Assembly (NCBI GenBank): GCA_009921765.1 | Contig: RFXC01000083.1 | Span: 1-16,170, forward strand | From: Betaproteobacteria bacterium | Lineage (GTDB): Bacteria > Pseudomonadota > Gammaproteobacteria > Burkholderiales > Burkholderiaceae | Length of the DNA stretch: 16,170 nt | Direction: 5' to 3' | Shown: positions 6,495 to 13,940 of the stretch, one piece after another | Position numbering within the stretch: position 1 is the first letter of the stretch | Layout of the letters: the number at the start of each line of letters is the position of its first letter | Translations under genes and position numbers: made by a program | Notes under the pieces: model-generated | The model's database searches: none | Seen by the model: only the letters and a program-made list of their open reading frames with translations | What the model was told of the DNA's origin: nothing

Positions 6495-7469
6495 ATGCGA
6501 CGTCTTGTACTGAAGGGGTTGGGCGCCACGCTGCTGGGCGCCGCCGGGTCTGTGCGCGCGCAGAGCTCGCCCCCATGGCCATCCAGACCGGTTCGCGTGG
6601 TCGTACCGTTTTCGACAGGTACCGCTGCCGATCTGGTTGCGCGGGCGCTGGGCACACGACTGTCGGCCATGTGGGGGCAGTCAGTTCTGATCGAAAACGT
6701 TCAGGGTGCAGGCGGCAACATTGGCGCAGCAACAGTCGCGAAGGCGCCAGCCGATGGCTATACGCTCTTGATGGGCGGCATCAATCTCGCCATCAACCCC
6801 TCGCTTTATCGCGACATGCAGTATGAGCTGCAGCGCGATTTTCGCCCGATTGCGCTGGTGGGTGTCGCACCGCTGGTCATCGTTGCAAACCCGAGTCTGC
6901 CCGCTTCCACGATCACCGAACTGGTCGCCCTCAGCCGACAGGGCGACAAGCCCATCCTCTACGGTTCAGGCGGCAACGGAAGCATCACGCACCTCGCCCT
7001 TGAAATGCTGAAGAGCTACACCGGTGCCGCACTGTCGCACGTGCCCTACAAAGGGATCGCGCAGATGATGACCGACGTGATCGGCAACCAGATTCCCCTT
7101 GCCTGCCCCGCCCTCGCAAGCGCGCTCGGCGCAATACAGAGCGGGCGGATCAAGGCGCTGGCGGTAACCACGGCGCAACGCTCCAGTCTGCTACCGTCGG
7201 TACCCACGGTGCGTGAGGCCGGAATCGCCGACTTCGACGTGTCGGCCTGGAATGGCCTGCTCGCGCCCGCCCGCACTCCAGATGAGGCAGTGGCGCGCAT
7301 TCTGAGCGATGTCGACAGCGTGGTGCGCACACCGGAGTTTGTCGAAGGCCTGCGCAAGCAGGCGCTCGAGCCCGATTTCCGGGGCCCCGAGGCGTTTCGA
7401 AGTTTTCTCGCTGGCGAACTCGACAAGTGGTCACGACTGGCGCGCGCTTCAGGCGCCCGGATGGACTGA
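6495..7469 (+). CDS. Bug/TctC-family periplasmic solute-binding protein (orphan 2)
   Basis: A 324-residue Bug protein. ATG 6495 follows CAGGGAG (6482-6488) and begins a short leader, MRRLVLKGLGATLLG, with cleavage probably after VRA (20-22). An in-frame GTG at 6456 would add 13 residues before the leader and is not preferred. Motifs: VPFSTGTAADLVAR (38-51), where the usual Gly-Gly-Gly-Thr-Asp loop is changed to Ser-Thr-Gly-Thr-Ala-Ala-Asp; ENVQGAGGNIG (68-78); ADGYTLLMGG (86-95); and HVPYKGI later on. The altered first loop suggests a ligand preference different from the preceding Bug protein. It lies 73 bases after that gene and 20 bases before the AtuA gene, in one transcription unit. Like orphan 1, it has no adjacent membrane subunits. 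Confidence 0.94.
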   Translation: MRRLVLKGLGATLLGAAGSVRAQSSPPWPSRPVRVVVPFSTGTAADLVARALGTRLSAMWGQSVLIENVQGAGGNIGAATVAKAPADGYTLLMGGINLAINPSLYRDMQYELQRDFRPIALVGVAPLVIVANPSLPASTITELVALSRQGDKPILYGSGGNGSITHLALEMLKSYTGAALSHVPYKGIAQMMTDVIGNQIPLACPALASALGAIQSGRIKALAVTTAQRSSLLPSVPTVREAGIADFDVSAWNGLLAPARTPDEAVARILSDVDSVVRTPEFVEGLRKQALEPDFRGPEAFRSFLAGELDKWSRLARASGARMD

Positions 7470-7489
7470 CAAACCTCAAGGGTATGCGT

Positions 7490-8848
7490 ATGCCAAACAC
7501 CGCAACGCTTCGTATTGGCGCTGGCTCGAGCTTTGCCGATGACCGGATTGCCCCGGCGGCCGATCTCGCCGATCGGGGCGCGATCGACTACCTGGTGTTC
7601 GAGTGCCTGGCCGAGCGAACCGTGGCGCGCGAAAACCAGACCCGGAGGAAGGATCCATCCAAAGGCTATACCCCGCGCATGCTGGACCGCCTGGAGGCTG
7701 TGCTGCCGGCGTGCCTGCGTAACGATGTGAAAATCGTGAGCAACATGGGCGCGGCCAATCCGATCGGCGCGGCCGAACTCGCGCGCGCCCATGCCCGCGA
7801 CTGCGGTCTCGGCGATATCCACTGCGCGGTGGTCACTGGCGACGATGTATCGGAACTGTTGCGTCGCCAGCCTCAATTGCGACTCATGGAATCGGGTGAG
7901 CCACTCGAATCCCTGCTTCCAACCATGGTGTCGGCCAACGCCTATCTGGGTGCTGACGCGGTGTGCCGAGCCATCGCCACCGGCGCCCGCCTGGTCCTCA
8001 CCGGCCGGGTGGCCGACCCCTCGCTCTTTCTCGCGCCTGCGATGCACCACTTCGGCTGGTCCTATGACGACCTGCAACGCCTGGCCGCCGGTACCGCTGC
8101 CGGGCATCTGCTCGAATGCTGCGCGCAGGTCAGTGGCGGTTGTTTCGGTGACCGTCTCGGAGGCAAGGATGTGCCCGATCTCGCCCGACTGGGGTTTCCG
8201 TTTGCCGACATCGATGCCGACGGCAGCGTGGTCATCGGCAAACTCGATGGCACGGGCGGCCGAGTGGACGTCGCCACTTGTACCGAGCAGCTCCTCTACG
8301 AAATCCACGACCCGGCCGACTACATCACCCCCGACTGCGTTCTTGACATCACCGGGCTCGACCTGTATTCGGTAGGCGCTGATCGGGTCCGCATGACCGG
8401 CGCGCGCGCGCGTCCGCGTACGCCTACCTACAAGGTCACGGTCGGCTACGACGATGGCTATATTGGCGAGGGCCAGATTTCCTACGCCGGCGAGCATGCA
8501 CTCGATCGTGCACGCTGGGCGGCCGAAGTCGTTCGGGAGCGTCTGGCCGATCGGGGATTCTCCTATCGGGAAACGCGTGTCGACTACATCGGCATGTCGA
8601 GTCTGCACGGCATGGGTGGCGGGCGCGTGGAGCCCTATGAGGTGAGGCTTCGCATCGCGATGCGCTGCGACTCGAGAAAGGCTGCAGAAGCGGTCGGCTT
8701 CGAAACCCGCGCCCTGCACGTCAACGGTCCGGGTGGCGGCGGTGGTGGCTCCGACCCCATCGTGAAAGAGGTGCTTGCTGTTCAATCGGTCCTGATTCCG
8801 CGCGAGCAGGTGGATCCCCAGGTCCGGATCACGGAGCTTCGCTCATGA
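7490..8848 (+). CDS. AtuA-family (DUF1446) acyclic terpene utilisation-type protein
   Basis: A 452-residue protein matching DUF1446/AtuA. Seen: the family's N-terminal signature GAGSSFADDRIAPAADLADRG (10-30), then YLVFECLAERTVA (34-46), SNMGAANPIGAAELA (84-98), TGRVADPSLFLAP, and a glycine run in NGPGGGGGGSDP (412-423). Two in-frame ATGs exist. AAGGG at 7478-7482 is too close to ATG 7484 and ideally placed for ATG 7490, which is used. AtuA is needed for citronellol/geraniol catabolism in Pseudomonas, but its reaction is not established, and DUF1446 occurs in many non-terpene clusters. The partner terpene-pathway genes (geranyl-CoA carboxylase, acyl-CoA dehydrogenases) are absent here, so terpene use is not implied. 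It overlaps the next gene by ATGA at 8845-8848, suggesting translational coupling of the two parts. Confidence 0.92.
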   Translation: MPNTATLRIGAGSSFADDRIAPAADLADRGAIDYLVFECLAERTVARENQTRRKDPSKGYTPRMLDRLEAVLPACLRNDVKIVSNMGAANPIGAAELARAHARDCGLGDIHCAVVTGDDVSELLRRQPQLRLMESGEPLESLLPTMVSANAYLGADAVCRAIATGARLVLTGRVADPSLFLAPAMHHFGWSYDDLQRLAAGTAAGHLLECCAQVSGGCFGDRLGGKDVPDLARLGFPFADIDADGSVVIGKLDGTGGRVDVATCTEQLLYEIHDPADYITPDCVLDITGLDLYSVGADRVRMTGARARPRTPTYKVTVGYDDGYIGEGQISYAGEHALDRARWAAEVVRERLADRGFSYRETRVDYIGMSSLHGMGGGRVEPYEVRLRIAMRCDSRKAAEAVGFETRALHVNGPGGGGGGSDPIVKEVLAVQSVLIPREQVDPQVRITELRS

Positions 8849-9147
8849 CAGCGCTTCATCAGATTGCCCACGGGCGTGCAGGCGACAAGGGCAATACCTC
8901 CAACATCTCGGTGATCGCGTTCGACGCGGCCGGATGGTCGCTCATCCGCGACCGGCTGACTGCCCAACGGGTGCAGCAGGCGTTCGCACATATCGCCACC
9001 GGACCGGTTCGCCGCTATGAGTTGCCGCGCCTCAAGGCGCTCAATTTCGTGATCGAGGGCGCGCTTGGTGGCGGGGTAACCCGCTCGCTCGCACAAGATG
9101 CTCACGGTAAATCACTGAGCAGCCTCATGATGAGCATTGATATCTGA
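8845..9147 (+). CDS. AtuA-related small protein (C-terminal ferredoxin-fold-like domain)
   Basis: A 100-residue protein matching the domain found at the C-terminus of longer AtuA proteins. The diagnostic segment is HGRAGDKGNTSNISVIAF (9-26), followed by RYELPRLKALNFVIEGALGGGVTRSL (57-82). It starts within the stop of the DUF1446 gene (ATGA, 8845-8848), the usual arrangement for this pair. Together the two proteins cover about 550 residues, close to the single-chain AtuA length, so they probably form one complex. No catalytic residues can be named with confidence. The small size, no signal peptide and no membrane segment point to a cytosolic subunit. Confidence 0.9.
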   Translation: MTALHQIAHGRAGDKGNTSNISVIAFDAAGWSLIRDRLTAQRVQQAFAHIATGPVRRYELPRLKALNFVIEGALGGGVTRSLAQDAHGKSLSSLMMSIDI

Positions 9148-9170
9148 TCCTGACCCCTGGGGAGAGTGGC

Positions 9171-10190
9171 GTGTCCGTTGTGGTTGCCTGCCTGGATAAC
9201 TGGGCGCCTGCAGTTCGCGAAGTGGTGCGCGCGGTTGTCCGCCACCAGACCGAGCAAGCGCTCGAACTCTGCTTTGCCGACTCCTACGACGAGGCCGAGC
9301 AATATGGACTGATTGAGCGCGCCGAGATCGCGCTACCCGGTTGGGCGGCCATCACTGGCCCCATGCTTGATCGCGCCCATCGGCTTCGTTTCATTCAGAA
9401 GTGGGGCATTGGTGTAGACCGCATCGACGTGAACGCTGTGCGGGCGCGAGGCATCCCGCTCGCCATCACTGCAGGGTCCAACGCCGCCCCGGTCGCCGAG
9501 CTGGCCATTGCGCTCATGCTGGGGGTTTACAGACGAATCGCACAGGTTGACCGCGCCATGCGGGAGGGTCGTTGGCTGAAGGCGGAAATGCGCGAGGTCT
9601 GCTTTCAGATCAGTGGCAAGACGGTAGGCCTGATCGGTTTTGGCAACATTGGAAAAATGCTGGCGAGACGGCTTCGCGGGTTTGAATGTGAGGTGATTTA
9701 TCACGACACGCTCCGTGCGCCCCCCGCGCTTGAGGCGGAGCTGGGCGTGCGCTATGTCGACTTCGCCCAACTGATCGAGCAAAGCGATATCGTGAGCCTG
9801 CATGCGCCGGCCACGCCCGCCACCGAACATCTCATCAACGCCGACACCCTTGCCGCAATGAAGCGCGGTGCAATTCTGATCAACACCGCCCGCGGCGAGC
9901 TGATCGACGAAGCGGCGCTCGTGCGTGCGCTCACAAGCGGGCACCTGCGCGGGGCCGGTCTGGATACCTTCGCGCAGGAACCGCCGCCGGCTGACCATCC
10001 GCTGCTGCAACTCGATCAGGTGGTGGCGACCCCACATATCGGCGGTGGCGTATTCGACAACGTTGAAAATGTTGCGCGTCATGCGATCGGCAACATCCTG
10101 CGATTTCTGTCCGGTGCGCCCATCGCGCCAGCTGATCTGATCGTCTGGCCAGCACAAGCTGCGGCTTTTCAATCGACGAGGCAATCATGA
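9171..10190 (+). CDS. D-2-hydroxyacid dehydrogenase
   Basis: A 339-residue NAD(P)-dependent dehydrogenase of the D-isomer 2-hydroxyacid family (phosphoglycerate/hydroxypyruvate/lactate type), which interconverts a 2-oxo acid and a D-2-hydroxy acid. Seen: the Rossmann motif GLIGFGNIG with G156-x-G158-x2-G161, SLHAPATPATEHLIN (209-223), NTARGELIDEAAL with catalytic Arg241 (238-250), LDTFAQEPP with Glu270, and TPHIGG with the general-acid His289. All three catalytic residues are present. GTG 9171 is the start, with GGGAGAG a few bases upstream; no better in-frame start is visible. Its last bases overlap the aldolase gene (ATGA at 10187-10190), so hydroxyacid oxidation and C-C cleavage of a 2-oxo acid may be consecutive steps. 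Substrate not predictable. Confidence 0.94.
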   Translation: MSVVVACLDNWAPAVREVVRAVVRHQTEQALELCFADSYDEAEQYGLIERAEIALPGWAAITGPMLDRAHRLRFIQKWGIGVDRIDVNAVRARGIPLAITAGSNAAPVAELAIALMLGVYRRIAQVDRAMREGRWLKAEMREVCFQISGKTVGLIGFGNIGKMLARRLRGFECEVIYHDTLRAPPALEAELGVRYVDFAQLIEQSDIVSLHAPATPATEHLINADTLAAMKRGAILINTARGELIDEAALVRALTSGHLRGAGLDTFAQEPPPADHPLLQLDQVVATPHIGGGVFDNVENVARHAIGNILRFLSGAPIAPADLIVWPAQAAAFQSTRQS

Positions 10191-11047
10191 CTTCCCCTAC
10201 CGGCCTCACACCTCCTGGCGCTACACCTCCTGGCGTTCGAAATCGGCTGCGCGAGCGCCTGCAGCGCGGTGGACTCGGCCTGGCCATGATCGTCAAGCAG
10301 ATGCGGTCGGTCGACATTGCACTTGCCGCAGCCACGTGCGGCTACGACGCCGTCTATGTCGATCTCGAGCATGCGGTGATCTCGGAGTCTGAAGCCGCAC
10401 AAATCTGCATCACTGCTGCCAATATCGGCGTCACACCGCTGGTTCGTGTCCCCGGGCTGTCGGCCTCGGCCATCACTCGCATCCTCGACGCGGGCGCACT
10501 GGGCATCGTGGCACCACATATCGAATCCGCCGAAGAGGCTCGCGCGGTGGTCGCTGCGGCCCGGTTTGCCCCCCTGGGCGAGCGTTCGGTAGCAGGCAGC
10601 TGGCCGCACTTTCACTACCAGTCGCTACCAGCCTCGCAGGTCCGAAGCCTCCTCAATGCCAACACGATGGTGGTCTGCATGCTCGAGACGCCGACAGCCG
10701 TGGAACGTGCCGACGAAATTGCCGCAGTCCCTGGTGTCGATGTACTGCACATCGGGTCCAATGATCTTTGCGATGCGATGGGCATTCCCGGGCAGTTCGA
10801 GCACCCCCGCCTGGCCCGCGCCTACGATACGGTGGTTGCTGCCTGCCAGCGTCACGGCAAGACGCCTGGCGCCGGTGGACTGGGCGGATCACCCGAGGTC
10901 GCGCGGGCGGCAATCGGCCAGGGCATCCGGTTCATCACCGCAGGTAACGACTGGGCATTCCTGATCAGTGCAGCACGCCAGCGCGCGGCGCTGCTGCGCG
11001 AACTCGACCCGGAAGCATCGTCACCCACCAACCAGGAGTCGAATTGA
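10187..11047 (+). CDS. HpcH/HpaI-family class II aldolase
   Basis: A 286-residue member of the HpcH/HpaI family, metal-dependent enzymes that cleave 2-oxo-4-hydroxy acids to pyruvate (or a related 2-oxo acid) and an aldehyde. Seen: YVDLEHAVIS (57-66) with the base His62, PLVRVPG with Arg87, CMLETPTAVE with the metal ligand Glu167, and IGSNDLCDAMG with the metal ligand Asp193 (189-199). The family usually shows GPxDLS here, so GSNDLC is a mild variant. The protein is about 20 residues longer than HpaI at the N-terminus, and residues 8-16 read TPPGATPPG, encoded by a 15-base tandem duplication. The start overlaps the dehydrogenase stop and the stop overlaps the lactonase start, so all three are translationally coupled. 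Citrate-lyase-beta-like or malyl-CoA-type activity is a less likely alternative. Confidence 0.92.
   Translation: MTSPTGLTPPGATPPGVRNRLRERLQRGGLGLAMIVKQMRSVDIALAAATCGYDAVYVDLEHAVISESEAAQICITAANIGVTPLVRVPGLSASAITRILDAGALGIVAPHIESAEEARAVVAAARFAPLGERSVAGSWPHFHYQSLPASQVRSLLNANTMVVCMLETPTAVERADEIAAVPGVDVLHIGSNDLCDAMGIPGQFEHPRLARAYDTVVAACQRHGKTPGAGGLGGSPEVARAAIGQGIRFITAGNDWAFLISAARQRAALLRELDPEASSPTNQESN
10208..10237 (+). repeat. 15-base tandem duplication in the aldolase 5' end
   Basis: Two adjacent 15-base copies (10208-10222 and 10223-10237) differ at one position and encode TPPGA and TPPGV. They lie before the first conserved helix of the aldolase (NRLRERL) and so only lengthen a probably disordered N-terminal tail. 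Confidence 0.85.
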
Positions 11048-11970
11048 TGCGTGTCATTGCAGAAGATCTGTGGTTCCCGGAGGGCCCCGTATGGGTGGGC
11101 GATGGCAGCATGCTTGTGGTTGAGATCCGGCGGCGCACGCTCACCCAGATCTGGTTGGACGGGCGCAAGCGAATCGTGGCCGAACTGGGCGGTGGACCCA
11201 ATGGCGCCGCCATCGGTCCCGACGGCCATGCCTACGTCTGCAACAACGGCGGCTTTGCCTTTCGTCAGCGGCCAGACGGCCGTTGGGTCACCCATGGCAC
11301 ACCTGATGACTACGACACCGGTCGAATCGAACGGGTGAACCTCGCCACCGGCAAGGTCGAGCGTCTTTATGATCGGGTGGGCGACGGCAAGATTCGCGGG
11401 CCCAACGATCTCTGCTTTGATGCGCACGGCGGCTTCTGGTTTACCGACCCGGGAAAGACCCGACACCGCGACTGGGACCGCGGCAGCGTCTGCTACGCCA
11501 AGGCGGATGGCTCGTCAGTGCGTGAACTGATTTTCCCGATCCATAAACCGAATGGGGTGGGCCTCTCGCCTGATGGCAGAACGCTCTACGTTGCCGAGAC
11601 CGAATCCGCCCGCCTGTGGGCGTGGGCACTCAAGGGACCGGGCGAACTGGCGCAGCCAGCCACCGCATCGCCGGACTCGCCGCATGGCAGCCGCCTGGTA
11701 TATCAATGGCCGGGCTACGCGCGCTTTGACTCGCTCGCGGTCGAGGCCGACGGACATATTGCGGTTGCCACCCTCGATCGCGGAGGGATCACCCGCTGCC
11801 ACCCTACCGACGGGAGTGCAGACTTCATACCTGTTCCGGGTGATACGCACATCACCAATGTCTGCTTCGGTGGAGAAGGCCTTCGCAAGGCCTACGTCAC
11901 CCAATCGTACGCAGGTCGCCTGGTCGAGATCGACTGGCCCCAGGCCGGTCTCAAGCAGTTTCAAATCTGA
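11047..11970 (+). CDS. SMP-30/gluconolactonase-family lactonase
   Basis: A 307-residue six-bladed beta-propeller of the SMP-30/gluconolactonase/LRE family, which usually hydrolyses sugar or other lactones using one bound divalent metal. Seen: the N-terminal FPEGPVW with the metal ligand Glu12, IRGPNDLCFDAHGGFWFTD with Asn120, KPNGVGLSPDGRTLYVAET with the metal ligand Asn169, and YARFDSLAVEADG with the metal-ligand/base Asp228. The pattern matches the family at all four positions, so activity is likely. ATG 11047 is used; it shares its first base with the aldolase stop (TGATG) and AGGAG is at 11034-11038. A TTG at 11044 is a weaker alternative. No signal peptide, so cytosolic. In this operon it probably opens a lactone formed by an upstream oxidation step. 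Confidence 0.93.
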   Translation: MRVIAEDLWFPEGPVWVGDGSMLVVEIRRRTLTQIWLDGRKRIVAELGGGPNGAAIGPDGHAYVCNNGGFAFRQRPDGRWVTHGTPDDYDTGRIERVNLATGKVERLYDRVGDGKIRGPNDLCFDAHGGFWFTDPGKTRHRDWDRGSVCYAKADGSSVRELIFPIHKPNGVGLSPDGRTLYVAETESARLWAWALKGPGELAQPATASPDSPHGSRLVYQWPGYARFDSLAVEADGHIAVATLDRGGITRCHPTDGSADFIPVPGDTHITNVCFGGEGLRKAYVTQSYAGRLVEIDWPQAGLKQFQI

Positions 11971-11981
11971 AGGATATCCCC

Positions 11982-12281
11982 ATGCATTTCCTCGTCATCA
12001 GCACACCACGCCCCGAAAAACCGTCCGAGGCCCGTGCCAACCAGAAAGCGTGGTGGACCTGGCTGAACCCTTTGATCGCTAACGGCACGGCCAAGCATGT
12101 CTACACCAAGCTGGGACGGGGTGCGGTCATCATCTTCGAGGTCGACTCGCTCGAGCGGGTTCACGCGCTGGTCAACCAGTGGCAGGAATGTGTGCCGGCC
12201 ACGTTCGAGGTGATGCCGCTTCTGCCCTGGCAGCATCAGGCCGCGATCGCGCAGGCGCAGACCAACCCAATGGCGCTTTAG
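11982..12281 (+). CDS. Small muconolactone-isomerase-like / dimeric alpha-beta barrel protein
   Basis: A 99-residue protein with the beta-alpha-beta-beta-alpha-beta character of dimeric ferredoxin-like barrels: strand MHFLVISTP, helix SEARANQKAWWTWLNPLIANG (15-35), strands AKHVYTKL and GAVIIFEVDS (47-56), helix LERVHALVNQW, strand TFEVMPLL (74-81). It is the size of muconolactone delta-isomerase (about 95 residues), which it resembles in outline, but I cannot point to a conserved catalytic residue, so isomerase activity is only a suggestion. AAGGA at 11970-11974 precedes ATG 11982, 11 bases after the lactonase stop. Adjacency to a lactonase makes a lactone-related isomerase role plausible. 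It ends the first catabolic run. Confidence 0.7.
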   Translation: MHFLVISTPRPEKPSEARANQKAWWTWLNPLIANGTAKHVYTKLGRGAVIIFEVDSLERVHALVNQWQECVPATFEVMPLLPWQHQAAIAQAQTNPMAL

Positions 12282-12310
12282 GCCGGTACCCGGGGCGTTG
12301 CTGCCGCGAC

Positions 12311-12330
12311 GCCGCCGTCACCCCGGCGGC
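12311..12330 (+). other. GC-rich hairpin in the gap before the transporter operon
   Basis: GCCGCCG (12311-12317) pairs with CGGCGGC (12324-12330) around a 6-base loop, 30 bases after the isomerase-like gene. No T-run follows, so it may be a weak, Rho-assisted or processing site rather than an intrinsic terminator. The rest of the 214-base gap (12282-12495) shows no convincing promoter boxes, no gene and no clear operator. Confidence 0.35.
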
Positions 12331-12495
12331 CGCACCGGGCCACACGCCTTTGCCCCCTCCCGAATCCTGAGGCAGGCGCTAGACGTCGCCCGCCGAATCC
12401 ACTACCCTCGATCCGCCTGATCGGGTTCGCGCGTAACAAACCCGCAGTTCGAGAACAAGCGCACCGTGCGCAGACAACGTCCGAGGAGGAGCCCC

Positions 12496-13479
12496 ATGAG
12501 TTCGTCGTTTTCACGTCGCGATGCGCTTCGCGCAAGTGCCGGTATCGCCACCTTTGCCATTGGCGGCAAGGCCATGGCCGCCTGGCCCGATCGCCCCATC
12601 ACGCTGATTGTTCCCTATCCCGCAGGGGGCGGCACCGACATTGTTGCGCGTACGCTGGCGCCCATCATGGAGCGCGAACTCAAGGCCACCATCAATGTGG
12701 TGAACCGGGCGGGCGGTGGCGGCGTCACCGGCCACGACGCAATCGCCCGTGCGCAGCCCGACGGCTACACGATCGGCATGATCACCAACGACCTGTCGTT
12801 CTATACCCACCTGGGTCAGTCAAAGCTCACCCATCGCGACTTCGCCAAGATCGGCCAAACCAACGAGATCCTGGGCAGCGTCACGGTCAGGGAGGGCGCG
12901 CCCTGGAACACCGTCGGCGAACTGCTCGCCGCCATCAAGGCGCAGCCCGGCAAATTGCGCGGCACGGGTGCCGCGCCCGGGGTCAACTGGCATGTCGGTT
13001 TTCTTGGCATGATGGACAGCCTCAAGATGGACCCACGTTCGGTGGTGTGGGTGCCCGCGCAGGGCGGCACGCTGGGCCATCAGGACGTCGCAGCCGGCGG
13101 CTCCGAGTTTTCAACCTCGTCGCTTGCCGAGGCGCGCGCGCTCCTGGAAGCGAAGAAGGTACGCACGCTCTGCCTCATGGGCGATGCGCGCGCCGAACAG
13201 TTCCCCGACATTCCCACCCTCAAAGAGGCCACCGGCTCTGACTGGACCTTCGCCGTGGTGCACGGCATGGGCGGCCCAAAGGGATTGCCCGCCGATATCA
13301 CCGCCCGCCTGAGCGAGGCGCTCGCCAAAGCGCACGCCAACGCCGATTTCCAGGCGGCGTTGAAACAGCGCACGATCCGCGCCATCAACCGCAAGCCCGA
13401 CGCCTGGGAAGCGATCCTCGAGCAGCAATTGAACGCTTACGGGCGCCTGCTGCGCGACGCCGGCCTCGCGCGTGGCTGA
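12496..13479 (+). CDS. TTT-system periplasmic binding protein (TctC/Bug)
   Basis: A 327-residue exported binding protein, the substrate-capturing part of the tripartite tricarboxylate transporter encoded by this and the next two genes. ATG 12496 follows a strong GAGGAGGA (12483-12490). The leader contains SRRDALR (6-12), a twin-arginine-like motif, a moderately hydrophobic stretch, and likely cleavage after AMA (26-28). Motifs: VPYPAGGGTDIVAR (39-52) with the canonical Gly-Gly-Gly-Thr-Asp loop, NRAGGGGVTGHDAIA (70-84) and QPDGYTIGMI (87-96). It diverges from the two orphan Bug proteins in the middle region, with NWHVGFLGMMDSLKMDPRSVVWVPAQG in place of the HVPYKG element, suggesting a different subfamily. 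Its gene overlaps tctB by 8 bases, so this is the cognate binding protein. Confidence 0.95.
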   Translation: MSSSFSRRDALRASAGIATFAIGGKAMAAWPDRPITLIVPYPAGGGTDIVARTLAPIMERELKATINVVNRAGGGGVTGHDAIARAQPDGYTIGMITNDLSFYTHLGQSKLTHRDFAKIGQTNEILGSVTVREGAPWNTVGELLAAIKAQPGKLRGTGAAPGVNWHVGFLGMMDSLKMDPRSVVWVPAQGGTLGHQDVAAGGSEFSTSSLAEARALLEAKKVRTLCLMGDARAEQFPDIPTLKEATGSDWTFAVVHGMGGPKGLPADITARLSEALAKAHANADFQAALKQRTIRAINRKPDAWEAILEQQLNAYGRLLRDAGLARG

Positions 13480-13924
13480 CCTCGCCCGGCGCCTGGGCAC
13501 GGCGCTGCCCGTGGCGGCGCTGGGTATTGCGGCGATCTGGTTGTCGCGAGACTTTCCCCCGGTGCCCGGACAGACGTACGGGCCCGGGTTGTTTCCGACC
13601 CTGCTCGGCTGGGTGCTCACCGCCTGTGCCGTGGGGGTAGCACTTCAACCAGCGGGTGCGCCCGCCACCGCTGCGACGCCCCGGGGTCGCCTCGCTGCGG
13701 TGATCTACGCGCTCGCACCCGCGGTGCTGCTGCTGGGCTGGGAATCCGTCGGCTGGCCTATCCTGTCGTTTGCGCTCGGCACCATACTCCTCGCCGTGGG
13801 TCGGGTACGGTGGTGGCGATGCCTCGCGGGCGGTGCACTGATCGCCGTGCTCACCTGGGTACTCTTTCCCATGCTGCTTCGCGTGCCACTGCCGCGCGGG
13901 CCGCTGCCTTTCATCCCCTACTGA
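13472..13924 (+). CDS. tctB: TctB-family small membrane subunit of the TTT transporter
   Basis: A 150-residue membrane protein with about four hydrophobic segments (near 10-26, 39-58, 76-108 as two, and 116-134). The family signatures are GPGLFPTLLG (37-46) in the second segment and the C-terminal RVPLPRGPLPFIPY (137-150). The start is GTG 13472, inside the end of the binding-protein gene, an 8-base overlap consistent with translational coupling. TctB is the poorly conserved small subunit that pairs with TctA in sodium- or proton-driven uptake of organic acids. Confidence is high from position and signatures. Confidence 0.92.
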   Translation: MADLARRLGTALPVAALGIAAIWLSRDFPPVPGQTYGPGLFPTLLGWVLTACAVGVALQPAGAPATAATPRGRLAAVIYALAPAVLLLGWESVGWPILSFALGTILLAVGRVRWWRCLAGGALIAVLTWVLFPMLLRVPLPRGPLPFIPY

Positions 13925-13940
13925 TTCCGCGAGGCTACGC

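Noticed and set aside
7046..8785. Long minus-strand open frame of 579 codons
   Set aside because: It lies opposite the AtuA and second Bug genes, whose family motifs are clear. Its product has no recognisable domain; such antisense frames are common in GC-rich coding DNA.
12447..12456. GTTC-GA-GAAC inverted repeat upstream of the transporter operon
   Set aside because: Arms of only 4 bases and no LysR T-N11-A pattern; not distinguishable from chance.
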